NCBI GenBank assembly: GCA_030043255.1
Contig: JASHYB010000021.1
Span: forward strand, 1-19,366
Reading direction: 5' to 3'
Source: Thermoplasmata archaeon
GTDB taxonomy: Archaea > Thermoplasmatota > Thermoplasmata > Lutacidiplasmatales > UBA184
DNA: 19,366 nucleotides
Under the pieces are notes generated by a model that saw nothing but the letters and a program-made list of their open reading frames with translations, ran no database searches and was not told the DNA's origin. Shown piece by piece: positions 1 through 7,626 of this stretch. The position numbers and the translations under genes are program-made. The stretch's first letter is position 1, and every line of letters starts with the position of its first letter.

Positions 1-41
1 CGCGCCTGGTGTGCAGGGACCTCGGACCGAGATCGTCCGCC

Positions 42-296
42 CTAGGGGCGGGAGCGGCGACGCACCGTGATCGGGATGCGCCCGGCGGCGAACTCCAGCT
101 CGGCGATCTCGACCGGATCGACCAAGGTCGCCGCGATATCGATCAGGATCGGGGCCCCCAGCGAGACCTGCAGGGCGCGCGCGCCGAGGATCCGCGCCCG
201 CTCGAAGCGCGTGTACTCCTCCGGGGACCGGAGAAGCGGACCCGAGCGATCGCTCACGGAACTGCTCCCGGTCGCCGCGGGCAGCGCAGCGGCCAT
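42..296 (-). CDS. rpoK: DNA-directed RNA polymerase subunit K (RpoK/Rpb6/omega family)
   Basis: Small subunit of archaeal RNA polymerase, equivalent to eukaryotic Rpb6 and bacterial omega; it helps assemble and stabilise the core enzyme. The 84-residue product has a variable N-terminal 25 residues and then the family core: YTRFERARILGARALQVSLG at residues 28-47 and DPVEIAELEFAAGRIPITVR at 60-79. The length fits archaeal RpoK. The frame extends to a GTG at 311, but the ATG at 296 is preferred because a TATA box (321-330 on this strand) is centred about 29 bases upstream, giving a nearly leaderless mRNA; the GTG would lie only about 14 bases from the box. It diverges from the secreted-protein gene at 516. 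Identification is by recognition of the conserved core. Confidence 0.93.
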   Translation of the reverse strand: MAAALPAATGSSSVSDRSGPLLRSPEEYTRFERARILGARALQVSLGAPILIDIAATLVDPVEIAELEFAAGRIPITVRRRSRP

Positions 297-320
297 CAAG
301 AGGGCGGCCACTCAGGCCAC

Positions 321-330
321 ATTATATCAC
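321..330 (-). promoter_or_regulatory. TATA-box promoter of rpoK
   Basis: Read on the minus strand this is GTGATATAAT, an isolated A/T-rich island in GC-rich DNA centred about 29 bases before the chosen rpoK ATG. The geometry matches a short-leader or leaderless archaeal promoter. Confidence 0.7.
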
Positions 331-477
331 CTTTGGGGACCGGAGGCAGCGCGCGCGGCGTCGACCGCCCACGCCGGTCGGCGGATCCGGGAACGCGTCC
401 GCCCTCGGTGCTCCCGGGGGCGACCCGCCGTGGTACGCCGCAGCCCGGGACGCTCCGGGCCGCCCGCTCGGCGCAAC

Positions 478-485
478 CTATATCA
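478..485 (+). promoter_or_regulatory. Probable TATA box for the secreted FN3/PKD protein
   Basis: CTATATCA is the only A/T-rich stretch between rpoK and the next gene in this direction. Its centre at 481 predicts transcription starting near 507 and a leader of about 10 bases before the ATG at 516. Confidence 0.55.
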
Positions 486-515
486 TCCGCGAGACGGCGT
501 GATGCTTCGCGCTCT

Positions 516-2084
516 ATGCGCACGCTCTTCCGGGGTCCGGCGCTCGTCACGGCCCTCGCGACCCTGGTGGTGGCGGCTGCGCTCGCGGGGCTGCCGGCGC
601 AAGGCCGGGCGGCGGTCGGAACGTCCGTCGCCGTTCACCCCTCCGCGGACTTCTCGCTGGGGTACGACGGGATTAGCCCCGCGGCGATCAGCCTGAACTG
701 GACCGCGTCGACCGCGGGGGACTTCGAGAACTACTCGGTCTTCTACTCGACCAAGGGCGCGACCGGCCCCTGGACCTTCTACACCGCGGTGACCGACGAA
801 GGGACGCCGGCCGTCGTGGTGGCCGGCCTGACCCCCGGCGCGAAGTACTGGTGGAACGTCACCGCCTACACCAGCGGCATCCTGCTCGGCATCGGCGCGA
901 CCACCACCTACAGCACGATCCTCGACCAGGCGCAGCCGACGCTCGCCCACCTCATCGCGACCAAGGAGACCTCCGACGCGGTGACGGTGAACTGGACCAA
1001 CAACGCGACGTACACGAGCAGCGCCGCGTATGCGACGTACGGCGTCGGGATCCTCTTCGGCTCGTACGTGGTGGCGGTCGAGAGCGGCGGCACGACGGAG
1101 TACCAGTCGGCGATCACCGATGAGGCGACCAACACCACCACCGTCGAGAGCCTGAGCCCCGGGACCAACGGCTACTCGTTCTACCTCGAGACCTCCGATT
1201 GCGTCGCCGCCTGCTCGGGCAGCTCGCCGCAGTACTCCACCACCCAGTCGAACGTCGTCGTGGCGGGCACCGCCGTCGGGCTGACCGCCGCCGTCTCCCC
1301 GCTCGCGGTGACGACGGACGTCGGGCTACCGGTCGCCTTTGCCTGCACGCCCGCGGGGGGGACGCCGCCGTACGCCTTCGGCTGGAACTTCACGAGCGGC
1401 TCGACGTACGCGGCCGGCCCCGGCACGAGCGGGACGACCTACACCGCCGCCGGCACCTACACGGTCACCTGCAAGGTGACCGCGACCTCCGGCAGCACGG
1501 TCACGGCCCCCGTCACGGTGACCGTGAACCCCGTGCCGAAGCTCACGGCCAGCGCTTCCGCCGGGAACGTCACGGCCGGGACCTCCGTGACGTTCCGCTG
1601 CGCCGCCACGCCGGGGAGCCCGCCGGTCACGGTGCGCTGGAGCTTCGGCGACGGAAGCTCGGCCCCGGCGGTCGTCGGCGCGGACTCGCCGGGCACGGCG
1701 TGGAGCAACGCCACGTGGAGCTACGCCTCGAGCGGGACGTACGTCGCCCAGTGCACGGTGGTCGACACGGTGGGCGGCCGCGCCGTCGCCTCCGTCGTGG
1801 TCCACGTCCAGCCGAAGCCGGGCACGCCCTGGCTCTCGGCGTGGCTGATCCTGCTGGGGGCCCTGGCGGCGGGCATCGTGGTGGCGGTCGTCGCGGGGGT
1901 GACGCGCCGGCGCGACGAGGACGCCCGGCGCAGCTCGGCGATGTCCCGCTGGCTGCCGCCCACCGGTCCGGCCGCGGCGGTCCACGGTGCCAAGGTCTGC
2001 CCGAAGTGCGGGGCGTCGAACGTGCCGCTGCGTCGGACCTGCCAGGCCTGCGGCACGCCGCTGCCCCGCACGCCGAGCCCGTAG
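516..2084 (+). CDS. Secreted, membrane-anchored protein with two FN3-like and two PKD-like domains and a C-terminal zinc ribbon
   Basis: A 522-residue surface protein, ligand unknown. An N-terminal signal peptide (about 1-33, hydrophobic core VTALATLVVAAALAGLPA) leads into two fibronectin type III-like domains (about 55-135 and 143-250, with ISLNWTAS and VTVNWTNN strands and GLTPGAKYWWNVTA / SLSPGTNGYSFYL hairpins). Two PKD-like domains follow (256-338 and 342-432; the second has VRWSFGDGS and SSGTYVAQCTV). Then come one membrane helix (about 439-461), a basic RRR stop-transfer stretch, and a cytosolic zinc ribbon CPKC (495-498)...CQAC (509-512). Several N-X-S/T sites lie in the outer part. 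The reading frame stays open back to base 9, but that part is antisense to rpoK; the ATG at 516 starts the signal peptide and follows a TATA-like box. The tail predicts an inside face that binds metal or a partner. Confidence 0.85.
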   Translation: MRTLFRGPALVTALATLVVAAALAGLPAQGRAAVGTSVAVHPSADFSLGYDGISPAAISLNWTASTAGDFENYSVFYSTKGATGPWTFYTAVTDEGTPAVVVAGLTPGAKYWWNVTAYTSGILLGIGATTTYSTILDQAQPTLAHLIATKETSDAVTVNWTNNATYTSSAAYATYGVGILFGSYVVAVESGGTTEYQSAITDEATNTTTVESLSPGTNGYSFYLETSDCVAACSGSSPQYSTTQSNVVVAGTAVGLTAAVSPLAVTTDVGLPVAFACTPAGGTPPYAFGWNFTSGSTYAAGPGTSGTTYTAAGTYTVTCKVTATSGSTVTAPVTVTVNPVPKLTASASAGNVTAGTSVTFRCAATPGSPPVTVRWSFGDGSSAPAVVGADSPGTAWSNATWSYASSGTYVAQCTVVDTVGGRAVASVVVHVQPKPGTPWLSAWLILLGALAAGIVVAVVAGVTRRRDEDARRSSAMSRWLPPTGPAAAVHGAKVCPKCGASNVPLRRTCQACGTPLPRTPSP

Positions 2085-2109
2085 GCGGACGGCAGCCCCG
2101 CGGGCGCGC

Positions 2110-2814
2110 TCAGGCGTAACCGAACTGCCGCCGGGCGAACTCGGTCATCCGCTCGGGGCTCCACGGCGGTTCCCAGACCACCTCGACCGCGACGTTCGGG
2201 GCGCCGGAGGCGCGCCGCGCGGTCTCCTGGACCTCGTGGACCAGTTCCTCCACCGCCGGGCAGCCGGGGCTGGTCATCGTCATGCGGATCCGCAGCGCGC
2301 CGTCGTCGGCCCAGTCGAAGCCGTAGAGCAGGCCGAGGTCGACGATGTTCATCGGGATCTCCGGGTCGTAGACGTTCTTCAGCGCCGACCGGACGCTCTC
2401 CTCCGCCGCCGCGTGCGGGCCGCTCGGCGCGCCGGCCGTCGGCGCCGGCGCGGTCGGGCCCGCCGGCGCCGGTGCCGAGAGCGAGGGGAGGAACGGTCCG
2501 ACCACCTCGAAGCCGGGCGGGCTCACGTCGGTCCGGTAGCGGACCTCCGCGTCCCGCAGGAACGATACGCTCGCCTCGTCGACCAGGAGCGGGACCCCGT
2601 CGATCGTGACCGGCAGGTCCCGGGGGCTCGCGCGGTCCAGCATCATCTGGGCGTGCGGGCGCATCCCACGCTCGACCCACAGCCGCACCCCGAGGCCGGC
2701 GGCCCGCCCGCCGAGCGCGGCGCGCAGCGCGTCGCGGGCCGGCGCGGTCAGCTTCAGGCGCAGGGAGTCGGTCGACGGTCGGCCGCTCGCGCCGGCGGCT
2801 CCGGGCTCGGGCAT
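2110..2814 (-). CDS. IscA/HesB-like domain (no cysteines) fused to a MIP18 (DUF59/PaaD-SufT) domain
   Basis: A 234-residue protein likely linked to iron-sulfur cluster delivery. Residues 18-108 have the pattern of an A-type (HesB/IscA) carrier: an alpha/beta start (LRLKLTAPARDAL), then IDGVPLLVDEASVSFLRDAE, and a GFEVVGPF turn where A-type proteins usually have GF.x.NP. All three cluster-binding cysteines of the family are missing. A Pro/Ala-rich linker (109-136) joins it to a MIP18 domain (137-234) with YDPEIPMNIVDLGLLYGF (149-166) and MTSPGCPAVEEL; C185 is the conserved cysteine and the only cysteine in the whole protein. The MIP18 call is firm and the IscA-like call moderate. The ATG at 2814 has a weak TAAAG box about 28 bases upstream. 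The gene ends 25 bases from the convergent FN3/PKD gene. Confidence 0.8.
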   Translation of the reverse strand: MPEPGAAGASGRPSTDSLRLKLTAPARDALRAALGGRAAGLGVRLWVERGMRPHAQMMLDRASPRDLPVTIDGVPLLVDEASVSFLRDAEVRYRTDVSPPGFEVVGPFLPSLSAPAPAGPTAPAPTAGAPSGPHAAAEESVRSALKNVYDPEIPMNIVDLGLLYGFDWADDGALRIRMTMTSPGCPAVEELVHEVQETARRASGAPNVAVEVVWEPPWSPERMTEFARRQFGYA

Positions 2815-2838
2815 GCCGGAGGAAGGGCGCGCTCGCGC

Positions 2839-2844
2839 CTTTAC
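2839..2844 (-). promoter_or_regulatory. Weak TATA-like box before the MIP18 fusion gene
   Basis: GTAAAG on the minus strand is centred about 28 bases from the ATG at 2814, the same spacing as the clearer promoters in this window. It is short and flanked by GC, so it is only a candidate. Confidence 0.35.
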
Positions 2845-2869
2845 TCCTCCCGGCGGTCCCCCGCGCCCG

Positions 2870-3742
2870 TCAGCCGCCCGTCACGTCCCCGAGGAACTCG
2901 CGGATCGTCCCGACGAACTCGCGGGGCTGCTCCAGCACCACCAGATGGCTCGACCGGGGCAGGACCCGCAGGTGGGCCGGCTCGATGCGTTCGTTCGCCT
3001 CGACCGCCGCCTCGAAGAAGTAGTCGTAGCGCCCGACGACGACCGCGGTCGGGACCTCGATCCGGGAGTAGTACTTGCGCCCGTCCCACTTGGCGACCGT
3101 GCCGTCGACCTCGAACTCGTTGCCGGAGCGGCAGAGCATCGCCCGGTAGACCGGCGTCGCGAGCTTGGTCGCCTTCAGGTCGGGCGGCATGCCGCGGAGG
3201 AAGCGCGTCGCGAACGGCCGCTGGATCGCCTCGGCGAGCGTGCGGTACTCGTCGGTGTCGAACGCGCGGTTCCGGGTCAGCTCGCGCAGCCGCTGGCGCT
3301 GCGCGGGGGAGGCGGCCGCGATCATGCGGCGGTTCGCCGCCCGCACCTCCTCGCCGCTGCCCGCGGTCCCGCAGAGCAGCAGCGAGGTGAGGTGGTCCGG
3401 ATAGCGGTGGGCGTACTCCAGCGCGGCGAAGCCGCCGGCGGAGAAGCCGAGCAGGTGGAGCTCGCGGATCCGCAGCGCCCGGCGGATCGCCTCGACGTCC
3501 TCCGCCTGGTGCGCCACCGTGTAGTCGGCCTCCCGCCGGGGGGCCCAGCTGTGGCCGACCCCGCGCGGGTTGAACAGGATCACCCGGAGGTTCGCGGAGG
3601 CGAGACGGAGCAGGCCCCGCAGGTAGTGGTACGTCATCCCCGGGCCGCCGGGGTGGACCAGCAGCGTGGCGGGGCCCTTGCCCTGGGCGATGTACTCGAA
3701 CGACCGGCGCCCCGGCACCGGGACCCTGCGCGGGCGCGCCAC
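2870..3742 (-). CDS. Alpha/beta hydrolase (proline iminopeptidase-like)
   Basis: A 290-residue cytosolic alpha/beta hydrolase. HPGGPGM (30-36) is the oxyanion-hole motif of the proline iminopeptidase/HGGPG branch. GFSAGG (99-104) is the nucleophile elbow with S101. The likely acid is D240 in VVGRYDYF, and the likely base is H266 in SSHLVVLEQP, giving a complete Ser-Asp-His triad in the usual order and spacing. Residues about 135-225 form the helical cap that sets substrate range, so the substrate cannot be read from the sequence; it could be a peptidase, esterase or lactonase. It begins with GTG at 3742, with CTTTTGC at 3765-3771 about 26 bases upstream, consistent with a leaderless message. 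It has no signal peptide. It lies 55 bases upstream of the MIP18 fusion gene on the same strand. Confidence 0.88.
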   Translation of the reverse strand: MARPRRVPVPGRRSFEYIAQGKGPATLLVHPGGPGMTYHYLRGLLRLASANLRVILFNPRGVGHSWAPRREADYTVAHQAEDVEAIRRALRIRELHLLGFSAGGFAALEYAHRYPDHLTSLLLCGTAGSGEEVRAANRRMIAAASPAQRQRLRELTRNRAFDTDEYRTLAEAIQRPFATRFLRGMPPDLKATKLATPVYRAMLCRSGNEFEVDGTVAKWDGRKYYSRIEVPTAVVVGRYDYFFEAAVEANERIEPAHLRVLPRSSHLVVLEQPREFVGTIREFLGDVTGG

Positions 3743-3764
3743 GACGCCGGGTAGTCCGGCGACC

Positions 3765-3771
3765 GCAAAAG
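3765..3771 (-). promoter_or_regulatory. TATA-like box before the alpha/beta hydrolase
   Basis: CTTTTGC on the minus strand is centred 26 bases upstream of the GTG at 3742. It resembles the CTTTGC boxes at 5971 and 18878. Confidence 0.4.
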
Positions 3772-3800
3772 CGTCGCGCGGAGCGCGGGAGGGTAGCCGG

Positions 3801-4574
3801 TTACTGGATCGGCCCCAGGTCCATCGTGCGGAAGCCCCAGATCGCCGCCCCGAAGGAGACCGCGGCCAGCCCTCCGAGGACGCCCAGCGAGACCAGGTCG
3901 GAGGAGCCGAGCGTGGCCCGGAAGGCGTCGCGGATCGTGTTCGCGGCGTACGTCAGCGGGTTGGCGTAGAAGATCGCGGCGAGGACCCTCGGCGTCGAGG
4001 AGGTCACCGGGTAGTAGACCGTCGACAGGAAGATGACGAACAGCTGCAGGAACGACTGGATCGTGAAGTAGGCGTTCGCCGACCGCAATCGCGTGCCGAG
4101 GGAGATGAGCAGCCCGGCGAAGAAGATGCTGCCGAGCGCGACGGTGAGCAGCACCGCGCCGAGGCGGAACGGCGAGAGCGCCGGCAGCCCGATGAACGGG
4201 AGCCCGACCAGCAGCATCACCCCGACGCCGACGAGCGAGAACAGCAGCGTCGTGAGCACGAGCCCGCCGAGGTACTCCGCGCGGAGGAACGGCCCGCTGA
4301 AGATCTGCTCGACCATCGCCCACCGCCGGTCGAGCCAGAACAGGTTGCCGGAGACCACGCCGCCGGTGATCATCTGGAAGGCGACCATCCCCGGCACGAG
4401 GAACTCGGTGTACGACGTCCCGCCGGTGACGCTCACCGGGATGATCGAGCTGAACATCGTGCCGAGGACGACGATCGTGATCGCCGGCTGGCCGAAGCGG
4501 ATGATGATCGTCAGCGGGTCGAGGTTGGAGGCGAAGTTCCGGGCCACGAGCCGCAGCACCGGCGGCAGTCTCAC
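3801..4574 (-). CDS. ABC-2 type transporter permease (DrrB-like)
   Basis: Membrane half of a two-gene ABC-2 exporter, 257 residues with six predicted helices (about 26-47, 58-78, 104-126, 140-160, 172-192, 228-248). The segment YPVTSS...ANPLTYAANTIRDAF (188-218) is the typical ABC-2 signature before the last helix. The start is the GTG at 4574, whose GTGA overlaps the TGA of the upstream ATPase gene by 4 bases, so the two are translationally coupled. The frame continues open upstream, but there it is antisense-like filler inside the ATPase gene. Related pairs export antibiotics, lipids or polysaccharides; the substrate here is unknown. Confidence 0.9.
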   Translation of the reverse strand: MRLPPVLRLVARNFASNLDPLTIIIRFGQPAITIVVLGTMFSSIIPVSVTGGTSYTEFLVPGMVAFQMITGGVVSGNLFWLDRRWAMVEQIFSGPFLRAEYLGGLVLTTLLFSLVGVGVMLLVGLPFIGLPALSPFRLGAVLLTVALGSIFFAGLLISLGTRLRSANAYFTIQSFLQLFVIFLSTVYYPVTSSTPRVLAAIFYANPLTYAANTIRDAFRATLGSSDLVSLGVLGGLAAVSFGAAIWGFRTMDLGPIQ

Positions 4575-5611
4575 GAGGTCCCTCCGGTGCCCTCCGGGAG
4601 GCTCGGGGACGCGGAGGCGCCCCGGTCCCCGTCCGCGGAGGCCTCGTCGGTCTGCTCGATCATCCCGAGGAAGGCGCTCTCCAGGGTCACCGCCTCGACG
4701 GAGAGCCGGTCCACCCCGAGGCCCCGCTCCTGCGACCAGCGGGTGACCCACGGCAGCAGCTCCTCGGCCGTCGTCGCCTGGAAGACGACCCGCCCGGCGG
4801 CGTCCGCCGACGGCTCCGGCGGGAGCACCGCCGCCCCCCGGCGGGCCAGCTCCGCGACGAGCTCGGCCCGCAGCGCCGCCGAGAGAGGGTGGTCGAACGT
4901 CACCGAGACCTCCCGGGCCCCGCCGTGCTGGCGCTTGAGCTGCTCCGCGGAGTCGAGCGCGATCAGGCGCCCCAGGTGCAGGACGGCGATCCGGTCGCAC
5001 AGGGTGTCCGCCTCGTGCAGGATGTGGGTGGTGAACACGATGGAGAGCCCCCCGCGCGCCCGCTCCCGCAGGTACCGCAGGATGCGCCGCCGGGCGATCG
5101 CGTCCAGGCCGACGGTCGGTTCGTCCAGGAACAGGATCTCCATGTCGTGCATCAGTTCCCGCGCGACCTGGAACCGCCGGCGCTCCCCGCCCGAGAGCGC
5201 CCACGGCTTGCGCCGTCGCGCCGGCCCGAGCTCGAAGAGCTCGATCATCTCCTCGGCGCGGCTCTTCGCCACCTCGCGGGGGACCCCCCACAGGAACGCG
5301 TAGAGCGTGAGGTTCCGCTCGACGGTCACGAAGTCGAGCGACTCGGACTGCAGGACGACCCCGAGGCGCGAGCGCAGCTCGCGGCCGCCGGTCCGGATGT
5401 CCTGGCCGAGCACGACCGCCGTCCCCTCGGTCGGCGGGAGCAGCGTCGTCAGGAGCCGGACCGTCGTGGTCTTGCCGGCGCCGTTGCGCCCCAGCAGGCC
5501 CAGCACCTCGCCGCGGCCGAGACCGACCGACAGGTGCCGGACGGCGAACTTCCCCGGGGCGTACGCGTAGCCCAGGTCGAGCGTCTGCAGCACCGGCGCG
5601 CCAGGTTCCAT
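4571..5611 (-). CDS. ABC-2 type transporter ATP-binding protein (DrrA-like)
   Basis: A 346-residue ATPase that powers the permease encoded just downstream. Walker A GRNGAGKT (41-48), Q-loop Q88, signature LSGGE (139-143), Walker B LFLDEP (160-165), D-loop GLD and H-loop H196 are all intact. After about residue 233 it has the extra C-terminal domain common in DrrA-type exporters (EVSVTFDHPL...), followed by an acidic/Ser-rich tail. ATG at 5611 is chosen because earlier starts in the frame (up to 5731) would run into the tRNA-Gly gene and encode a low-complexity Arg-rich leader. An AAAT-containing stretch near 5645-5652 is the best promoter candidate, or the gene may be read through from the tRNA 111 bases upstream on the same strand. 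Confidence 0.93.
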   Translation of the reverse strand: MEPGAPVLQTLDLGYAYAPGKFAVRHLSVGLGRGEVLGLLGRNGAGKTTTVRLLTTLLPPTEGTAVVLGQDIRTGGRELRSRLGVVLQSESLDFVTVERNLTLYAFLWGVPREVAKSRAEEMIELFELGPARRRKPWALSGGERRRFQVARELMHDMEILFLDEPTVGLDAIARRRILRYLRERARGGLSIVFTTHILHEADTLCDRIAVLHLGRLIALDSAEQLKRQHGGAREVSVTFDHPLSAALRAELVAELARRGAAVLPPEPSADAAGRVVFQATTAEELLPWVTRWSQERGLGVDRLSVEAVTLESAFLGMIEQTDEASADGDRGASASPSLPEGTGGTS

Positions 5612-5722
5612 CGCGAAGGGACGACGCAACAGGGTCCCGTTCTTGGCATTTCGGGGCCCGAGCGCTCCCGGACGGCGTCGGTCGGTCGTCCCGGTCGCCG
5701 CCGGCCGCGACCGAGCGTCGGA

Positions 5723-5796
5723 TGCGGGCACCGGGATTTGAACCCGGGTTATAGGCTTGGCAAGCCTATGTGATAACCAGACTACACTATGCCCGC
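5723..5796 (-). tRNA. tRNA-Gly (anticodon GCC)
   Basis: On the minus strand the sequence folds as a complete cloverleaf without an intron. The acceptor stem is GCGGGCA (5790-5796) pairing with TGCCCGC (5724-5730). The D-arm includes TGGTTATCAC. The anticodon stem TAGGC/GCCTA encloses the loop TTGCCAA with anticodon GCC at 5759-5761. The T-arm is CCGGG-TTCAAAT-CCCGG. The discriminator is A at 5723, and the CCA end is not encoded, so it must be added by CCA-adding enzyme. Confidence 0.95.
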
Positions 5797-6050
5797 GCGG
5801 CGTCGCGGCCGGCTCGCGCTGCGAGGGTCGTGGGCCGATCCCGGGCGCCTACGGCGTCCTAGCTCCGGCGTGGTCGCTCCCTCCGCGCCGGCCCGACGCG
5901 AGCCCCCACTATAACTCCTCTCCGGCCGCGGCGGTCCCCGTCGGTCCGGGCGGCCCGCCAGCGGCAAGCTCTTTGCCCGGGGACCGGCTGCGCGCCCGGT
6001 CGAGCCGCGCCGCGTCTCGTACGACGCGCGCCCGGCCGTCGCACCGGCGG
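5797..6050. other. Non-coding interval between tRNA-Gly and trmI
   Basis: About 250 bases with no convincing gene on either strand. It contains an isolated CTATAA at 5909-5914 that matches no nearby start at the usual distance in either direction, and a second promoter-like motif at 5964-5977. Confidence 0.5.
5964..5977 (+). promoter_or_regulatory. Probable promoter of trmI, with a short inverted repeat
   Basis: GCAAGCTCTTTGCC differs at one base from the 14-mer before the AMMECR1 gene (18871-18884). It includes a GGCAA/TTGCC inverted repeat (5963-5977 area). If it works as a BRE plus TATA element, transcription would start near 5999 and leave a leader of about 50 bases before the trmI ATG, longer than for other genes here. 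Confidence 0.45.
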
Positions 6051-6818
6051 ATGACCGACCTCTGGCAGGATGGGGACGCGGCCGCGCTCGCCCGGCCGGG
6101 GGATCCGCCGGTCCTGCTGCGGCTCCGCCGCACCCCCCAGGCGATCGGCGAGCGCGGGGTGCTCGACCTCTCCGCACAGATCGGGCGAACCCCGGGCGGG
6201 GAGGTCGAGTGGCTCGGGCGACGCTACCGACTGCTCCGCCCGTCGCTCTCCGACCTGCTCGACACGCTCGAGCGGGGGCCGCAGATTGTCACGCCGAAGG
6301 ACGCCTTCCATCTCGCGTACCTCGCCGGCGTCGCGCCGGGAGCCTTCGTTGCGGAGGCCGGCGCCGGCTCCGGGGCGCTCACCGCCGTCCTGGCGACGCT
6401 CGTCGGCCGCGACGGGCAGGTCCGCTCCTACGACCGCCGCGCCGAGCACCTGGAGGCCGCGCGTCGCAACCTGGAGCGCGCCGGCCTGGCGGACCGGGTG
6501 ACGTTCCTCCTCCGGGACGTCGCCGACGGCTTCGAGGTCGAGGAGCTGGCGAGCGTCGTGCTCGACCTGCCGGAACCGTGGTCGGTGGTGCGCGCGGCCG
6601 TCGCCGCGCTGCGGGCCGGCGGCTATCTCGCCACCTACACCCCGACCTACAACCAGCTCGAGCGCACGGTGCGGGAACTGCGCTCCCAGGGCCTGGCCGA
6701 GGTCCGGGCGCTGGAGTTGATCGAACGCCCGATCCACGTCGGGGACGGCGGCACGCGGCCCGCGTTCGAGATGCTCGGCCACACCGGGTTCCTCGCTGCC
6801 GCGCGGAAGGTCGGCTGA
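6051..6818 (+). CDS. trmI: tRNA (adenine-N1)-methyltransferase, archaeal TrmI type (m1A57/58)
   Basis: SAM-dependent enzyme that methylates N1 of adenine 57/58 in the T-loop of tRNA. The 255-residue protein has an N-terminal beta domain (about 1-75), TPKDAFHLAYLAGV (81-94), SAM motif I EAGAGSGALT (102-111), the acidic ribose-binding strand VRSYDRR (124-130) and motif IV LDLPEPW (171-177), whose D172 is the presumed catalytic residue. It ends with TYTPTYNQ (195-202) and RPAFEMLGHTGFL (236-248), which are typical of TrmI. The length fits the family. The ATG at 6051 is chosen because the protein begins to match the family there; codons upstream in frame translate into Arg/Ala filler. The next gene begins 2 bases after the stop. 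Confidence 0.93.
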   Translation: MTDLWQDGDAAALARPGDPPVLLRLRRTPQAIGERGVLDLSAQIGRTPGGEVEWLGRRYRLLRPSLSDLLDTLERGPQIVTPKDAFHLAYLAGVAPGAFVAEAGAGSGALTAVLATLVGRDGQVRSYDRRAEHLEAARRNLERAGLADRVTFLLRDVADGFEVEELASVVLDLPEPWSVVRAAVAALRAGGYLATYTPTYNQLERTVRELRSQGLAEVRALELIERPIHVGDGGTRPAFEMLGHTGFLAAARKVG

Positions 6819-6820
6819 CC

Positions 6821-7603
6821 GTGGTCGACGTCGCGCTGTCCATCGGCGGGGTGGTCGGGGTCCTGCTCTCGGCCGGCTACGTCTGGTCGGAGGTCGGGCG
6901 CTACGCCGCCCCGCAGGTGCCGGTGACGGTGTTCAACGAGCGCAAGGTCCTGGCGGCCTACACCGTCGGGCTGTTCGTCGGGGTCCCGCTCGCCGCCGCC
7001 TACCTGCTGCTGCTGGCGTCGCTCGCGAACGGCGGGCTGTTCGGCGCGGCGCTGTTCCTCGCCGGGCTCGTCGTCGGGGCCGAGGTCGCCCAGCTGTTCC
7101 TGGCCCGGTCCCGCTACTGGGGCCGCGAGCCGGCGCTGCCGTTCTACGTCGTCTCGTTCCGGGCCGGCGTGGGGGGGATCCTGGCGCTGGCGGCGGTCGC
7201 CGAGTACCTCGGCGCCGGAACGGCCCTCTCGGTGACGGGGCTTGCCACCGCCCTGCTCACCGCGGTCACCCTGGTCGCCCTCGAGGTCGCCGGCGCCCTG
7301 CTCTCGCTGCGGACCCGACCCTCGCCGGCGGCCCGGACGGGGGGGCCGCTCTCGGGAGGGCTGTTCGCGGCCTTCGCGTTCTTCCTGATCGGCCTCGGCC
7401 CGACCGCGGGGACCATCGGCGCCGCCGTGGCGCCGCTCGTGGTGCTCGGGGGCGCGATCTACGCCTACCGGGGCCGCCGCGGGCTGTTCGCCGAGGTCCC
7501 CCCTCCGGGCGAGGGCCCGCTCCCCCGGAGCGGGGACCGGCCGCTCCCGTACGGGCGTACGTCCCCGCCCGAGGACCCCGCGCGGCAGGATGACGGCCGG
7601 TAG
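6821..7603 (+). CDS. Seven-helix membrane protein of unknown function
   Basis: A 260-residue hydrophobic protein I do not recognise. Predicted helices lie at about 3-22, 44-68, 72-95, 108-131, 138-162, 178-193 and 197-216, followed by a Pro/Gly-rich polar tail (225-260). Between the first two helices sits PQVPVTVFNERK, and after the third SRYWGREPALPFY; these may be useful search handles. It starts at a GTG only 2 bases after the trmI stop, so the two are almost certainly one transcript. That does not prove a shared role. A coding assignment is supported by the clean alternation of membrane segments and by GC-rich third codon positions. Confidence 0.7.
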   Translation: MVDVALSIGGVVGVLLSAGYVWSEVGRYAAPQVPVTVFNERKVLAAYTVGLFVGVPLAAAYLLLLASLANGGLFGAALFLAGLVVGAEVAQLFLARSRYWGREPALPFYVVSFRAGVGGILALAAVAEYLGAGTALSVTGLATALLTAVTLVALEVAGALLSLRTRPSPAARTGGPLSGGLFAAFAFFLIGLGPTAGTIGAAVAPLVVLGGAIYAYRGRRGLFAEVPPPGEGPLPRSGDRPLPYGRTSPPEDPARQDDGR

Positions 7604-7626
7604 CGGTCGCGGCCGACCTGCGCCCA

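Noticed and set aside
1..41. Possible gene end at the left edge
   Set aside because: Too short and without features to assign; nothing supportable was seen.
297..311. GTG start at 311 for rpoK
   Set aside because: It lies only about 14 bases from the TATA box, so it would precede the expected transcription start; the added residues are not conserved.
9..515. N-terminal extension of the FN3/PKD protein frame back to base 9
   Set aside because: It is antisense to rpoK, low in complexity and Arg/Gly-rich, and precedes a clear signal peptide starting at 516 with its own TATA-like box.
4575..5291. N-terminal extension of the ABC permease frame
   Set aside because: It overlaps the ATPase gene in another frame and has no membrane or domain features; the GTG at 4574 overlaps the ATPase stop as expected for coupling.
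3666..5303. Long plus-strand open frame opposite the ABC transporter genes
   Set aside because: The translation is Arg/Asp/Glu/Pro-rich filler typical of the antisense strand of GC-rich genes, while the minus strand encodes clear ABC motifs.
5612..5731. Earlier start for the ABC ATPase
   Set aside because: It would place the start codon inside the tRNA-Gly gene and add a non-conserved leader.
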